Made by a program: the position numbers and the translations under genes
In this document: positions 36,976 to 46,043 of the stretch, piece after piece
Layout: each line of letters opens with the position of its first letter
How positions within the stretch are numbered: the stretch's first letter is position 1
Origin: Nesterenkonia cremea
Lineage (GTDB): Bacteria > Actinomycetota > Actinomycetes > Actinomycetales > Micrococcaceae
Assembly: GCF_014642675.1 (NCBI RefSeq)
Contig: NZ_BMIS01000011.1
Coordinates: 1 to 64,000 of the forward strand
Direction: 5' to 3'
DNA: 64,000 nucleotides
Notes under the pieces: model-generated
The model's input: only the letters and a program-made list of their open reading frames with translations
Told to the model about the DNA's origin: nothing
The model's database searches: none

Positions 36976-38217
36976 TCAGAAGCAGGTGCGGAGCACGGCG
37001 TCCCAGCGCAGCTGATGCGGCGAGGTGCGGGTCACCAGCAGGATGTCGCGCCATTTGTCGGCGATGGTGCAGGGGTGGGCCTGTCCGAGCTCGACGAGGT
37101 CGCCGACCTGCAGCCCCTCACCGTGGCAGCGCAGGTATCCGTGCTGGTCGTTGGAATCGAAGATCTCCGCCTTCGCCAGCTCCTCGACAGTGCCGTCGGC
37201 CCGGTGGACGCGCAGTGGGCGAGGCAGGGTGATGTCATAGGCGAAGTCGCGCTTGCCGGCGTCGAGGATGGCCAGATCCTCCTCCGGCCGGGAGAGCACC
37301 CGTGTCCACAAGATGGCTGCGGGCGTCAGGCTCGGGCCGTCGCCGCGGGTGACCCGCGGGGTCAGCCGCTCATAGTGGAGATGGTCGTGGAGCAGATAGG
37401 CCCCCGAGCGGACGATCACCCGGGCATCCCCACAGCGCTGGGCCACCGGCGTGAGCACCTCTGCGACCAGGTCGAAGTAGAGTCCACCGCCGGCGGTGAC
37501 CACCGGAGTCTCCGTCTCGATCTCCTGCACGAAGCGCTCCAGCAGGGCCCCCATCCGCTCGAGGAAGCTGCGGACCTCGTCGACGCGCTCTTTGGGGAGG
37601 ACGCCCTCGAAGCCGGAGAACCCGGCGAAGGACAGACCATCCGCCTCACGGATGGCGTGGACGATCGGGGAGATCTGGGCATCGTCCCGGACGCCGGCTC
37701 GGCGCCCCGGGATGCCCAGCTCCACACACACCTGGACCGGGCGCCCTGTTCCTGCGAGCGCCTGACCCATCAGCTCCACCGCCTCGAGCGAGTCGACCCA
37801 GCACATCACCTCGGGACCCGGGGCAGCGGTGATGTCACGGAGCCAACGCAGCCCCGGAGGCGTGAGGAATTCGTTGCCGACGATGATCAGCGGCACCTGG
37901 TGGGCTGCGGCGACGCGAGCCTGAGCCGCATTGGCCACGGTGATCCCCACGGCACCCGTCGCCAGCTGCGCCTTCCAGAGATCCGGGGTCATCGTGGTCT
38001 TTCCATGGGGCGCCAGCAGCACCCGCTTCTCCGCCGCCCAGCGGGCCATCTCTGTGATGTTCGAGACCAGACTGTCTGTGTCCCAGGTGAGCATCGGCGT
38101 CGGGAGCTGCTCTCGGATCTCCACCGTGTCTCCGGGCAGGTGTTCGCCCAGATGGGATTTTGAGAGCGGATCGATGCCAGCTCGGTCGGCGGTCACCTTG
38201 TCTCTGATGTCGTACAT
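36976..38217 (-). CDS. PLP fold-type III dehydratase (D-serine/D-glucosaminate dehydratase-like)
   Basis: This 413-aa protein has an alanine-racemase-like TIM barrel with the PLP lysine in LLAPHGKTTMTPDLW near residue 65. A C-terminal metal-binding domain follows with DSNDQHGYLRCHGE and LVELGQAHPCTIADKW, carrying the His and Cys of the D-serine dehydratase/D-threonine aldolase family. ATG 38217 is chosen because GGAGGAG sits at the right distance; ATG 38232 would lack this. In general annotation it is an amino acid deaminase. KDG kinase and KDPG aldolase genes next door suggest D-glucosaminate as substrate, giving 2-keto-3-deoxygluconate and ammonia. Confidence 0.83.
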   Translation of the reverse strand: MYDIRDKVTADRAGIDPLSKSHLGEHLPGDTVEIREQLPTPMLTWDTDSLVSNITEMARWAAEKRVLLAPHGKTTMTPDLWKAQLATGAVGITVANAAQARVAAAHQVPLIIVGNEFLTPPGLRWLRDITAAPGPEVMCWVDSLEAVELMGQALAGTGRPVQVCVELGIPGRRAGVRDDAQISPIVHAIREADGLSFAGFSGFEGVLPKERVDEVRSFLERMGALLERFVQEIETETPVVTAGGGLYFDLVAEVLTPVAQRCGDARVIVRSGAYLLHDHLHYERLTPRVTRGDGPSLTPAAILWTRVLSRPEEDLAILDAGKRDFAYDITLPRPLRVHRADGTVEELAKAEIFDSNDQHGYLRCHGEGLQVGDLVELGQAHPCTIADKWRDILLVTRTSPHQLRWDAVLRTCF

Positions 38218-38259
38218 GAGGTTCTCCTCCATAGGTCTCTCCAGCTCAGCGGGAGCTGG

Positions 38260-39915
38260 TCACAGGGTCCGGCCGCTCTGGGCAGCGCGGATCAGCCGTC
38301 CGGCCCCGGCCGATCGGCCCATCTCAGGCGCTGGCCAGACACGGCCGCCGCGCATGACGACCGCATCCAGCCCGGCGGTCTCCTGCCGAGGGCTGCGATA
38401 GTCGGCTGAGTCTCGATAGGCGGTCGGGTCGATGATCTGAAGGTCGGCAGGGGCCCCGACGACGAGCCCGGAGGAACCTGCTCCGAACCGTGCGACCGGT
38501 GCGGTGCTCATGCGGCGGACCGCCTCCTCAGGCGCCATCAGCTTCTCCGCTCGGGCAAACTCGCTCAGCGTCTTGGGGAAGGCCCCGAAGAGCCGTGGGT
38601 GGACATAGCCCTCCTCTCGCGGCAGGCCGTCGGAACCGATGAAGGTGAAGGGCCAGGAGAGCGCCTCGCGCAGCCCCTCCGGACAGGACTGGTGGATGAC
38701 GATGGTCAGGACCCCGCCTTCTGCAAGCAGCAGATCCGCCAGGCATTCCGCGGGCTCCTGGGACTGTGCGGCCGCGATGTCAGCCAGGACGAGACCCTCC
38801 AGCTGCGCGTGCTCCGGGCGTCCGAAGCCTGCCAGCAGGATGGATCCCGGTCCTGCGGAGCAGTACTGGTTCTCCAGCGGGCCGCTCCAGGGGTGCCGCA
38901 TCTCCTCGAGGGCACGCCTCCGCAGGTCAGAAGTGGAGAGGACCTCGAGCAGGGAATCGGTGCCGCGCTCTGTGACCCAGCTGGGCAGCAGCGTCGAAGC
39001 TGTGGTGCTGCCGGCGGTGTAGGGGTACACATCCGCGGTGACGTCTGTTCCTTGGGCCCGAGCGAGGTCGAGGCGCTCGATGATCACAGGCATCGTGCCG
39101 AAGTTGGCACGCCCGGTCACCTTCAGATGGCTGATGTGGACGGGGCAGCCTGTCCGACGACCGAGAGCGAGGAGCTCGTCCACGGACGCCTGAAGGCCAC
39201 CGCCCTCATTGCGGATATGAGCGACGAGGAGTTTTCCGTGCCGGGCGAGGATCTGCGCCAGAGCGGTGAGCTCAGCGTCGTCCGCCGCACTGCCCGGGAC
39301 ATACATCAGACCCAGTGACAGGCCTGCCGCACCGGCTCTGAGCGCCTCATCCAGCGCACCGGCCATCTGCTGGATCTCTCGGGAGTCAGCGGCTCGGGCC
39401 TCGGGACCGATGACATGTGCACGCAGCGGCGCATGGGGCACCAGAGCAAGGGCATCGATATCCAGCGGCATGACATCCAACGCGTCCAGGTAATCGGTGA
39501 AGCGGGAAAAGCTCTGAGGCGGGAGAGGCCCGAGCACAGGGACCGAATACTCCTGCAGTCCGGCCCCGCCGACGGAGGGAGCGACGCCGTGGCCGCAGTT
39601 GCCGACGACTGTGGTGGTGACGCCTTGGGAGAGCTTGGGATCCACTGCGTGGGGGCGGAAGAGGGCGGCGTCGTCGTGGGAGTGGACGTCGATGAATGTG
39701 GGCAGCAGCTGGTGACCCTCGAGGTCGATCGAGGCCTCCCCCTCGGACCGGGCGAGCCGGGTCCCGATCTCGACGATCCCACCGTCCCGGATGCGCATAT
39801 CGGCGGAATATCCGGCGGCTCCCGTGCCATCGAGGATCTCAGCGCCGCGCAGGAGCATCCGGCCGGATGCACTCCCCCGGCCGAAGCTCTGCCGTCCCGC
39901 GTCTGCGGTGATCAT
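38260..39915 (-). CDS. N-acyl-D-amino-acid deacylase (amidohydrolase family)
   Basis: This 551-aa metal-dependent amidohydrolase has the first metal motif LPTFIDVHSHDDAAL near residue 75. KLSQGVTTTVVGNCGHGVAP follows with the Cys characteristic of D-aminoacylases (GNCGxGxAP), then VAHIRNEGGG and PVHISHLKV for further His ligands, and FIGSDGLPR for the catalytic Asp. It would release an acyl group from an N-acyl D-configured amino acid. GAGGAGACGGG precedes ATG 39915. It is the first gene of the minus-strand operon. N-acetyl-D-glucosaminate deacetylation is my inference from context. Confidence 0.85.
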   Translation of the reverse strand: MITADAGRQSFGRGSASGRMLLRGAEILDGTGAAGYSADMRIRDGGIVEIGTRLARSEGEASIDLEGHQLLPTFIDVHSHDDAALFRPHAVDPKLSQGVTTTVVGNCGHGVAPSVGGAGLQEYSVPVLGPLPPQSFSRFTDYLDALDVMPLDIDALALVPHAPLRAHVIGPEARAADSREIQQMAGALDEALRAGAAGLSLGLMYVPGSAADDAELTALAQILARHGKLLVAHIRNEGGGLQASVDELLALGRRTGCPVHISHLKVTGRANFGTMPVIIERLDLARAQGTDVTADVYPYTAGSTTASTLLPSWVTERGTDSLLEVLSTSDLRRRALEEMRHPWSGPLENQYCSAGPGSILLAGFGRPEHAQLEGLVLADIAAAQSQEPAECLADLLLAEGGVLTIVIHQSCPEGLREALSWPFTFIGSDGLPREEGYVHPRLFGAFPKTLSEFARAEKLMAPEEAVRRMSTAPVARFGAGSSGLVVGAPADLQIIDPTAYRDSADYRSPRQETAGLDAVVMRGGRVWPAPEMGRSAGAGRLIRAAQSGRTL

Positions 39916-40094
39916 CCCGTCTCCTCTCGCCTAGGATGTGATGCCGAACACGTCAGAGCACCATTGATGAACGACACTAGCGAGAGGTTTACTGAATGTC
40001 TATACGGTTAATATAACTTTTACATACACTCCGGCGGACCGCAGCTCGCATCGGGGTACCGTAGAGATCCCAGGACCCAGAGGGAGGGACGCCC
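39916..40094. promoter_or_regulatory. Divergent promoter region of the proposed glucosaminate operons
   Basis: This 179-bp gap is notably AT-rich at 39975-40030. It includes an inverted repeat GTTA-ATA-TAAC (40007-40017) and TATA-like stretches on both strands. It separates the deacylase operon from the DauR-type regulator operon, so it probably carries both promoters and the regulator's operator. Confidence 0.5.
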
Positions 40095-40763
40095 TTGAGC
40101 GATGTGACTGTGAGCTCGCCCAGATTCGAAAGCATCGAAGGTCTCCATGCCGTGATGGCGCCGGTGATGAAGGCCGTGGCCGTCGCCGTCGGAGAGCACT
40201 GCGAGGTGGTGCTCCACGACCTGAGCAGCCGTGAGATGGACCAGACGATCTACGCCATCGAGAACGGGCACATCAGCGGTCGCACAGTGGGCGGACCGTC
40301 CACGGACCGTGGCCTGGCACTGATCAAGGACGAAGCCGCCGACCACAATGCCTTCGGCTATCGGGGCCGCACCCCGGACGGCCGCGAGCTGCACTGCTCG
40401 TCGGTCTATTACCGCAATCAGGCCGGATCGGTCATCGGAGCGCTGTGCATCAACGTGGATCTCACCGCCTTGGAGAACGCCCGCTCCATCATCAGCTCGC
40501 TCCTGCCCGCCGATGAGGAAGGGCCGGAGGAGGTCGTGGGCCCGAACATCGACTCCGTGCTCGACGGCATGATGGAGTCCGCGATCGGCGAGATCGGCAA
40601 GCCGCCGCCGGTCATGGTGAAGGAGGATCGGATCGAGGTCCTGCGGATCCTGGAGGAGCGCGGCGCCTTCCACATCAAGCGTGCCGTGGACCGCGTGGCG
40701 CAGCGCCTCGGCATCTCCAAGGTCACCGCCTACAGCTATCTCGACACCATCAGGAATCCATGA
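40095..40763 (+). CDS. DauR/YheO-type transcriptional regulator (PAS-like + HTH)
   Basis: This 222-aa regulator has an N-terminal YheO PAS-like domain (MKAVAVAVGEHCEVVLHDLSSREMDQTIYAIENGHISGRTVGGPSTD...IGALCINVDLTALEN). A C-terminal DauR-type helix-turn-helix follows, reading RGAFHIKRAVDRVAQRLGISKVTAYSYLD. It begins at TTG 40095, with AGGGAGGG 7-14 bp upstream, and overlaps kdgK by ATGA. DauR in Pseudomonas represses D-arginine catabolism. Here the flanking operons point to D-amino-acid-like or amino-sugar-acid effectors. Confidence 0.82.
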   Translation: MSDVTVSSPRFESIEGLHAVMAPVMKAVAVAVGEHCEVVLHDLSSREMDQTIYAIENGHISGRTVGGPSTDRGLALIKDEAADHNAFGYRGRTPDGRELHCSSVYYRNQAGSVIGALCINVDLTALENARSIISSLLPADEEGPEEVVGPNIDSVLDGMMESAIGEIGKPPPVMVKEDRIEVLRILEERGAFHIKRAVDRVAQRLGISKVTAYSYLDTIRNP

Positions 40764-41767
40764 GCGCAGAGCATCTGAACGCAGAGACCCCGCGGCGGAC
40801 CACGGTGCTCTGCGCCGGCGAGACGATGGCCCTGGTCACCCCCAGCACCTCGGAGCGGCTGCGGGACGCGCAGACGTTCCACGTGGAGGCCGGCGGGGCC
40901 GAGTCCAACGTCGCCGCCCATCTGGCACAGCTGGGACGCATGAGCCGCTGGTTCAGCCGACTCGGCGACGACCAGCTCGGTCACCGCGTGGCAGAGCACA
41001 TCCGGAGCCGCGGCGTCGACCTCACCGGAGTCAGCTACGACGCCGACCTCCCCACCGGGGTCTACTTCAAGGACCCCGGACACGGGGTTCTCTACTACCG
41101 AGCTGGTTCGGCGGCCTCGGCGATGGGAGCCGCTGACGCTCAGGAGCTCGATCTCCAGGACGTCGGCCTGGTGCACCTCTCCGGGATCACGGTGGCCCTG
41201 TCGGAATCCGCAGCCAGGTTCACGCAGACGCTGATGGAGCGGGCGGCCGCAGCGGGCATTCCCGTGAGCTTCGATGTGAACCACCGGACAGCGCTCTGGG
41301 ACAGACACGCCGCCGGAGCGAACTGGCACCCGGGAGCAGCCGCCGACGTGCTGAAGAGCTTCGCCGCCCGCGCTGACATCGTCCTGGTCGGAATGGACGA
41401 GGCCGAGGGGCTCTGGGGCACCAGCACGGCCGAACAGGTCCGTGACCTGTTCCCACAGGTGAGGCACCTTGTGATCAAAGACGGAGATGTGGGCGCCTTC
41501 GAGCTCTCCGAGCAGCAGGAGCACTTCGAACCGGCGATTCCCACTGAGGTGGTCGAAGTCGTGGGAGCCGGGGACGCCTTCGCCGCCGGATACCTGCATG
41601 AACTGCTGCGCGGTTCAGGGCCCGGCGAGCGCCTGCGCGCGGGACATCGTCGTGCATCCCTGACGCTGCAGACCACCGCCGACCTTCCTTCCGAGCCCGC
41701 CCAGACCCGTCCCACCCCCTCTGAGCCCGCTCAGACCCATCCCACTGCCGAAGGAGCAGCACCATGA
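40760..41767 (+). CDS. kdgK: PfkB-family sugar kinase, likely 2-keto-3-deoxygluconate kinase
   Basis: This 335-aa ribokinase-fold enzyme has VLCAGETMALVTPS at strand 1, EAGGAESNVAAHLAQLG (substrate-binding GGAxxN), DVNHRTALW, and the catalytic VEVVGAGDAFAAGYLHELLRG with the DTxGAGD-like motif (V-G-A-G-D). It phosphorylates KDG to KDPG with ATP. It overlaps both neighbours by ATGA. The C-terminus carries a 10-residue tandem repeat (PSEPAQTRPT, PSEPAQTHPT) beyond the kinase domain, unusual for the family. Confidence 0.85.
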   Translation: MSAEHLNAETPRRTTVLCAGETMALVTPSTSERLRDAQTFHVEAGGAESNVAAHLAQLGRMSRWFSRLGDDQLGHRVAEHIRSRGVDLTGVSYDADLPTGVYFKDPGHGVLYYRAGSAASAMGAADAQELDLQDVGLVHLSGITVALSESAARFTQTLMERAAAAGIPVSFDVNHRTALWDRHAAGANWHPGAAADVLKSFAARADIVLVGMDEAEGLWGTSTAEQVRDLFPQVRHLVIKDGDVGAFELSEQQEHFEPAIPTEVVEVVGAGDAFAAGYLHELLRGSGPGERLRAGHRRASLTLQTTADLPSEPAQTRPTPSEPAQTHPTAEGAAP

Positions 41768-42384
41768 GCACTGTGAGCAACACCTGGTTCGACGAGGCAT
41801 TCAGCGGTGCCCCGGTGATGGCCATACTGCGCGGCATGGGCGTGGAGAAGTCGGTGGAACTGGCCACCACAGCATGGGACCTCGGCATCGACTCGGTGGA
41901 GCTTCCCCTGCAGACACCGCAGGACGAGGAGGCGCTGCGCGAGGTCTCCGCCCTGGCACGCGAGCGGGGACGCTCCGTCGGCGCAGGGACCATCGTGCGG
42001 GCCGACCAGATCGCGGCCGCCCATGAAGCAGGTGCTGAGTACCTGGTCTCCCCCGGCTACGACGAAGCGGTCATCCGCGCCGCCGACGAGCAGTCCCTCC
42101 CCTTCCTGCCGGGAGTCTCCTCCCCCACCGAGATCCAGGCGGCAGCCGCCCTGGGGCTCACCTGGCTGAAGGCCTTCCCGGCCAACTGGCTGGGCCCTGC
42201 CTGGTTCCCCCTGATGAAGGGCCCCTTCCCCGAGGTGAAGTTCGTCGCCACCGGCGGCCTCAACGCCCGCAACGCCGGCACCTTCCTCGAGGCCGGGGTG
42301 CGCGTCGTCGCCGTCGGGTCCGCTCTCGAGGACCCGGAGCAGCTGCGTCTGATGGCCGAGGAGCTGCTCAACGCACCGCGTTGA
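41764..42384 (+). CDS. eda: KDPG/KHG aldolase
   Basis: This 206-aa class I aldolase cleaves 2-keto-3-deoxy-6-phosphogluconate to pyruvate and glyceraldehyde-3-phosphate. The family segments are AILRGMGVEKSVELATTAWDLGIDSVELPLQTP (catalytic Glu), GAGTIVRADQIAAAHEAGAEYLVSPGYD and LTWLKAFPANWLGP, with the Schiff-base Lys in WLKAFPA. VKFVATGGLNARNAGTFLEAG forms the phosphate site. ATGA overlap couples it to kdgK. Its 3' end overlaps the convergent MFS gene by 17 bp. Confidence 0.9.
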   Translation: MSTVSNTWFDEAFSGAPVMAILRGMGVEKSVELATTAWDLGIDSVELPLQTPQDEEALREVSALARERGRSVGAGTIVRADQIAAAHEAGAEYLVSPGYDEAVIRAADEQSLPFLPGVSSPTEIQAAAALGLTWLKAFPANWLGPAWFPLMKGPFPEVKFVATGGLNARNAGTFLEAGVRVVAVGSALEDPEQLRLMAEELLNAPR

Positions 42385-43708
42385 GATCGACCCCACGAGT
42401 CTCCGGCAACAGCTTCACCGCGATCAGGGTGACCACACAGAGCACCACCACGTAGGCGTTGGACATCCACTGCATGCCCACGCTGTTGAACAGCTGGTTG
42501 AGGTACGGGGCGAATCCGCCGAACACCGCCACCGACAGCGAGTAGGCCAGTCCGATGTTTCGTGTCCGCTGAGCCGTGGGGAAGACCTCCGACATCACAC
42601 AGGAGAGCAGAGCACCGGCAGCGCCGACGATCAGCAGAGCCGCCATGGAGGCGACCAACAGCGTCCAAGGCTGATCCGAGATCAGCCCCATGAGCGGGAA
42701 CTGGCCCAGCGCCATAGCGATGGCGAAGGTGTACAGCACCGGCTTTCGGCCGATCCGGTCCGAGAAGCGCCCCCACAGCGGCAAGGCCGCCAAAGCGACG
42801 ATCTGGGCCACCACCGTGACCCAATAGGCGCTGTTGGCGTCCATCCCCTGCTCCACGATCGCGTAGGTCGAGACATAGGACGTCCAGGTGTAGTGCGCAC
42901 AGGTCACTCCCGAGACCATCGCGATGATCAGCAGAATCGACTTCACCGGGCTCTTCCGCGCGACCGCGGCAGCCACTTCAGGCTCCGGCTCAGTCTGCGC
43001 GGCGACCTCATCGGCGGTGATCTCGTCCCGCGTCACCTCCTCGAAGGTGGCAGACTCAGCCATCCCCAGCCTCATATAGAGCGCGACGACGGCGAGCACA
43101 GCACCCAGCCAGAACGGGATGCGCCAACCCCACTCCAGGACGAAGGAATCCTCAGCATTGAAGGTGATCACGCCTCCGACCGAGTAGGCCAACACAGAAC
43201 CGCCGAAGATGGCGATGAAGACGACGCTTCCCCATTGGCCGCGCCGATGGGGCGGAGCGATCTCAGCGACATAGCTGTTGGCCGCAGCCGACTCGCCTCC
43301 ATGAGCGAAGCCCTGCACCACCCTCAGCAGGAGGAGCATCACTGAGGCCCACACACCCACTGTCTCGTAGGTGGGCAGCAGTCCGATGAGCACAGAAGCG
43401 ATGGCCATGCTCATCATGGTCGTGATCAGGACGAACTTCCGCCCCTTACGATCAGCGATCTGGCCGAAGACGATGCCGCCAAGTGGGCGCACGATGAAAC
43501 CGACCGCGAAGACCGCCAAGGTGGACAGCAGCGCCGACACCGGATTGTCCGGGTTGAACATCACCTGGGCGATGAACGGCGCGAACACCGCATAGGCGCT
43601 CCACTCGTACCACTCCAGCACCTGCCCGGCAGTGCTGGCTCCCAGAGATCTCCTCTGAGCCCGCTGCTGCTTGCGCGGCATGGGCGCGACATAGCTGGCC
43701 TGTGTCAT
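42368..43708 (-). CDS. MHS-family MFS transporter (carboxylate importer)
   Basis: This 446-aa permease has 12 membrane segments and metabolite:H+ symporter features: LGASTAGQVLEWYEWSAYAVFAPFIAQ at helix 1, GGIVFGQIADRKGRKFVLI for motif A and GLLPTYETVGVWASVMLLLLRVVQGFAHGGESAA. Such proteins take up organic acids, proline/betaine or aromatic acids. It is the last gene of the five-gene catabolic operon, overlapping the kinase gene by ATGA. Import of the operon's carboxylic acid substrate is inferred. Confidence 0.86.
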   Translation of the reverse strand: MTQASYVAPMPRKQQRAQRRSLGASTAGQVLEWYEWSAYAVFAPFIAQVMFNPDNPVSALLSTLAVFAVGFIVRPLGGIVFGQIADRKGRKFVLITTMMSMAIASVLIGLLPTYETVGVWASVMLLLLRVVQGFAHGGESAAANSYVAEIAPPHRRGQWGSVVFIAIFGGSVLAYSVGGVITFNAEDSFVLEWGWRIPFWLGAVLAVVALYMRLGMAESATFEEVTRDEITADEVAAQTEPEPEVAAAVARKSPVKSILLIIAMVSGVTCAHYTWTSYVSTYAIVEQGMDANSAYWVTVVAQIVALAALPLWGRFSDRIGRKPVLYTFAIAMALGQFPLMGLISDQPWTLLVASMAALLIVGAAGALLSCVMSEVFPTAQRTRNIGLAYSLSVAVFGGFAPYLNQLFNSVGMQWMSNAYVVVLCVVTLIAVKLLPETRGVDLNAVR

Positions 43709-44826
43709 ATCTGGGTCTCCTTGATCTTCAGCCCCCGCGGCATCTGCGCGGAGTGCTCACGGGCGCGCTCCAGAAGCTGGGGCACCCCCTCCTCAAGCTG
43801 TTCTGCGAAGGTGTCTCCCGGACGCTCGCCGTTGAGCCAGCGGGTGTACATCGCCTCGCAGAAGATCGCGGCCTTCCACAGCGCCATGGTCTGGTACCAG
43901 GGCAGCGCGTCCAGCTGCAGATCCGAGTTCTGCGCATAGGCCTCCACCAACTCCGCCCGGCTGTGGAAGCCCTCCATGCGTGTGACCGAGGTCAGCTCCA
44001 GCACGGTGCTGGACTCCCCCGGCTGTGCGTAGGTGGCGGTCAGATACCCGAGATCGGCCAACGGGTCCCCCAACGTGGCCATCTCCCAATCGAGGACTGC
44101 GAGGACCTCCCCTGCCTCGGAGGGCGTCTCCGACGGCGCATACATGACATTGCCCATGCGGTAGTCCCCATGGATGACGGCGTGCCGCTGAGTCGGGGGA
44201 AGGTTCTCCCAGAGCCACCGCGACAGCTCCTCGACGAGCGGGATCTCCCGGCGTGTGTTGACCGGCCACAGGCCTGCGAAGCGCCTGACCTGGCGCTCCA
44301 GGTAGCCCTCGGGCCGGCCCAGCGCGCTCACCGACGGATCACCGACATCGATGTCATGGAGCTGCACCAGGGTCTCCACCAATGAGGACGAGAGCCGACG
44401 CCGGTCCGCATCAGCCTCGACGAAGCGCAAAGGCAGTTCGTCAGTGATGACGTCGCCTTCGATATGCTCCATCACGTAGAAGGGGACTCCGAGCAGGCCC
44501 TCGTCCTCACAGACGGCCCGGATCCTGGGGACGGGGAACCCCTGTGTGGCCAGAGCCTGCTGCACCCTGGCCTCTCGGAGCATGTCATGGGTCGACTTGG
44601 GCAGCGGCGGCCGCGGCCCTCGACGCAGCACCAGGTCAGCGCCTTCACGCAGGACACGGAACGTGACGTTGGACTGGCCTTCACCGATGCGACGGACTTC
44701 AAGTGCACCCCGGCCCAGAGCGTGCCCATCCAGGAACCGGCGGACCTCCTCGACGACGAACAGCGGAGGCATGCTCATCTCTGCCGCCTGCGCTGCCGTG
44801 TCCACGATCTCTGAACTGCGAGTCAT
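43705..44826 (-). CDS. APH-fold kinase (ACAD10/LvaA-like hydroxyacyl-CoA kinase)
   Basis: This 373-aa aminoglycoside-phosphotransferase-fold protein has RIGEGQSNVTFRV (P-loop), VIHGDYRMGNVMYAP with the catalytic HGDxxxxN, and AVLDWEMATLGDPLADLGYL with the Mg-binding Asp. The ATLGDPLADLGY motif is characteristic of the ACAD10/ACAD11 kinase branch, not of antibiotic resistance enzymes. In levulinate catabolism LvaA of this family phosphorylates the 4-hydroxyl of 4-hydroxyacyl-CoA. It overlaps by ATGA the acyl-CoA dehydrogenase gene, its expected partner. Confidence 0.85.
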   Translation of the reverse strand: MTRSSEIVDTAAQAAEMSMPPLFVVEEVRRFLDGHALGRGALEVRRIGEGQSNVTFRVLREGADLVLRRGPRPPLPKSTHDMLREARVQQALATQGFPVPRIRAVCEDEGLLGVPFYVMEHIEGDVITDELPLRFVEADADRRRLSSSLVETLVQLHDIDVGDPSVSALGRPEGYLERQVRRFAGLWPVNTRREIPLVEELSRWLWENLPPTQRHAVIHGDYRMGNVMYAPSETPSEAGEVLAVLDWEMATLGDPLADLGYLTATYAQPGESSTVLELTSVTRMEGFHSRAELVEAYAQNSDLQLDALPWYQTMALWKAAIFCEAMYTRWLNGERPGDTFAEQLEEGVPQLLERAREHSAQMPRGLKIKETQI

Positions 44827-46043
44827 CGTGACACCTCCTCAGCCCGACGGCGCTGCCTGGCCGCCGCCCGGCGGGCGATCGCCCAACGGTGCGTCTCCGA
44901 GGACCCGTCATAGATCCGGAAGGGACGGACCTCGTTCAGATACTGCGCCAAGGGCAGGTCATCAGAGACACCGTCGCCTCCGCAGAGCTGGATGGCGCGA
45001 TCGATCACCCGGAAGACCGCCTCCGAACAGTGCACCTTGGCCACCGAGGAGAGCTTTGACCCCGCCTTGGGATCAGTGACCAACAGATCTGCTGTGCGCT
45101 GGATGAGCGCTCGGGAGGTCTCGAGGTCGATCTCACTGTCAGCGATCATCGTCTGCGCGATTCCCTGATCTGCCAGTGCCGCACCGAAGATCTCCCTACG
45201 GTTGGCCCGGTCCAGGGCGATCTCCTGTGCTCGGGAGGCCAGCCCCAGCCAACGCATGCAATGGGTCAGGCGGGCTGGGCCCAGACGGACCTGGGCATAG
45301 CGGAACCCTTCGTGCGGCTCCCCCAGAACGGCATCATCACCGACCTGCACCTCCTCAAGGCGCACATGAGGATGGCCTCCGCCGATGGCTCGATCCACGG
45401 TGTGGATCTGCCTCGGGATGCTCATTCCCCCGGCCTCCATGGGGACCAGGAACATCGTGGCCGCGGCCTCGCCGCCGCCCTCCTCCTGCGTACGTGCCAT
45501 CACGATCATGTAGGACGCGACATTGGCCCCGGAGCTGAAGCGCTTCTCCCCACGGATCACCCACCCGTCCTGGGTGCGTTCAGCCGTGGTCCTCAGCTGC
45601 GAGGGGTCGGAGCCGGCACCCGGATGCGGCTCAGACATGCCGAAGCAGGAATTCACCTCCCCTGAGGCCAGAGGAGCCAGAAAGCGCCGCTTCTGCTCCT
45701 CAGTCGCGATCTCACTGAGCATGTGCATGTTTCCCTCATCGGGAGCCATGCAGTTCAGCGCGGTGGGACCGATCGGTGAACGACCTGCCGCCTCGAAGAC
45801 TCGGGGCCACTGGGAGATGGGCAGCCCCAGTCCTCCCCATCTCTGCGGCACATGGGGGGCGAAGACCCCAGCCGAGCGCGCTGCCGCCTGAAGCTCTGCA
45901 CGCACAGCCTCCGGCAGTGACTCCCCCGGAGTCGGCTCACGAGGGACCACCACGTCGTGGATGAACTGCTCGACCCGCTCCACCAGCTCGTCGAGAGCCG
46001 ATGGGCTCAGAGTCTCGGGCACCTGCGTCTCGACTGCTCCCAT
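44823..46043 (-). CDS. ACAD10/11-type acyl-CoA dehydrogenase
   Basis: This 406-aa flavoprotein has ALNCMAPDEGNMHMLSEIATEEQKRRFLAPLASGE and CFGMSEPHPGAGSDPSQL with the flavin contact, IRGEKRFSSGAN, and a C-terminal RPFRIYDGSSETHRWAIARR. These motifs match ACAD10/11-like dehydrogenases, which eliminate phosphate from 4-phosphoacyl-CoA in the known pathway. ATG 46043 has GGAGGG at proper spacing and shares a base with the SDR stop (TGATG). A longer reading frame to 46106 is not supported. Confidence 0.87.
   Translation of the reverse strand: MGAVETQVPETLSPSALDELVERVEQFIHDVVVPREPTPGESLPEAVRAELQAAARSAGVFAPHVPQRWGGLGLPISQWPRVFEAAGRSPIGPTALNCMAPDEGNMHMLSEIATEEQKRRFLAPLASGEVNSCFGMSEPHPGAGSDPSQLRTTAERTQDGWVIRGEKRFSSGANVASYMIVMARTQEEGGGEAAATMFLVPMEAGGMSIPRQIHTVDRAIGGGHPHVRLEEVQVGDDAVLGEPHEGFRYAQVRLGPARLTHCMRWLGLASRAQEIALDRANRREIFGAALADQGIAQTMIADSEIDLETSRALIQRTADLLVTDPKAGSKLSSVAKVHCSEAVFRVIDRAIQLCGGDGVSDDLPLAQYLNEVRPFRIYDGSSETHRWAIARRAAARQRRRAEEVSR

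Noticed and set aside
36976..39915. Pure D-amino-acid (for example D-serine or D-arginine) utilisation operon
   Set aside because: Not excluded, but it does not explain KDG kinase and KDPG aldolase coupled to the regulator, so it was placed second.
43705..44826. Aminoglycoside phosphotransferase (resistance gene)
   Set aside because: The sequence carries the ATLGDPLADLGY motif of the ACAD10/11 kinase branch and lies in an acyl-CoA operon; resistance is not supported.
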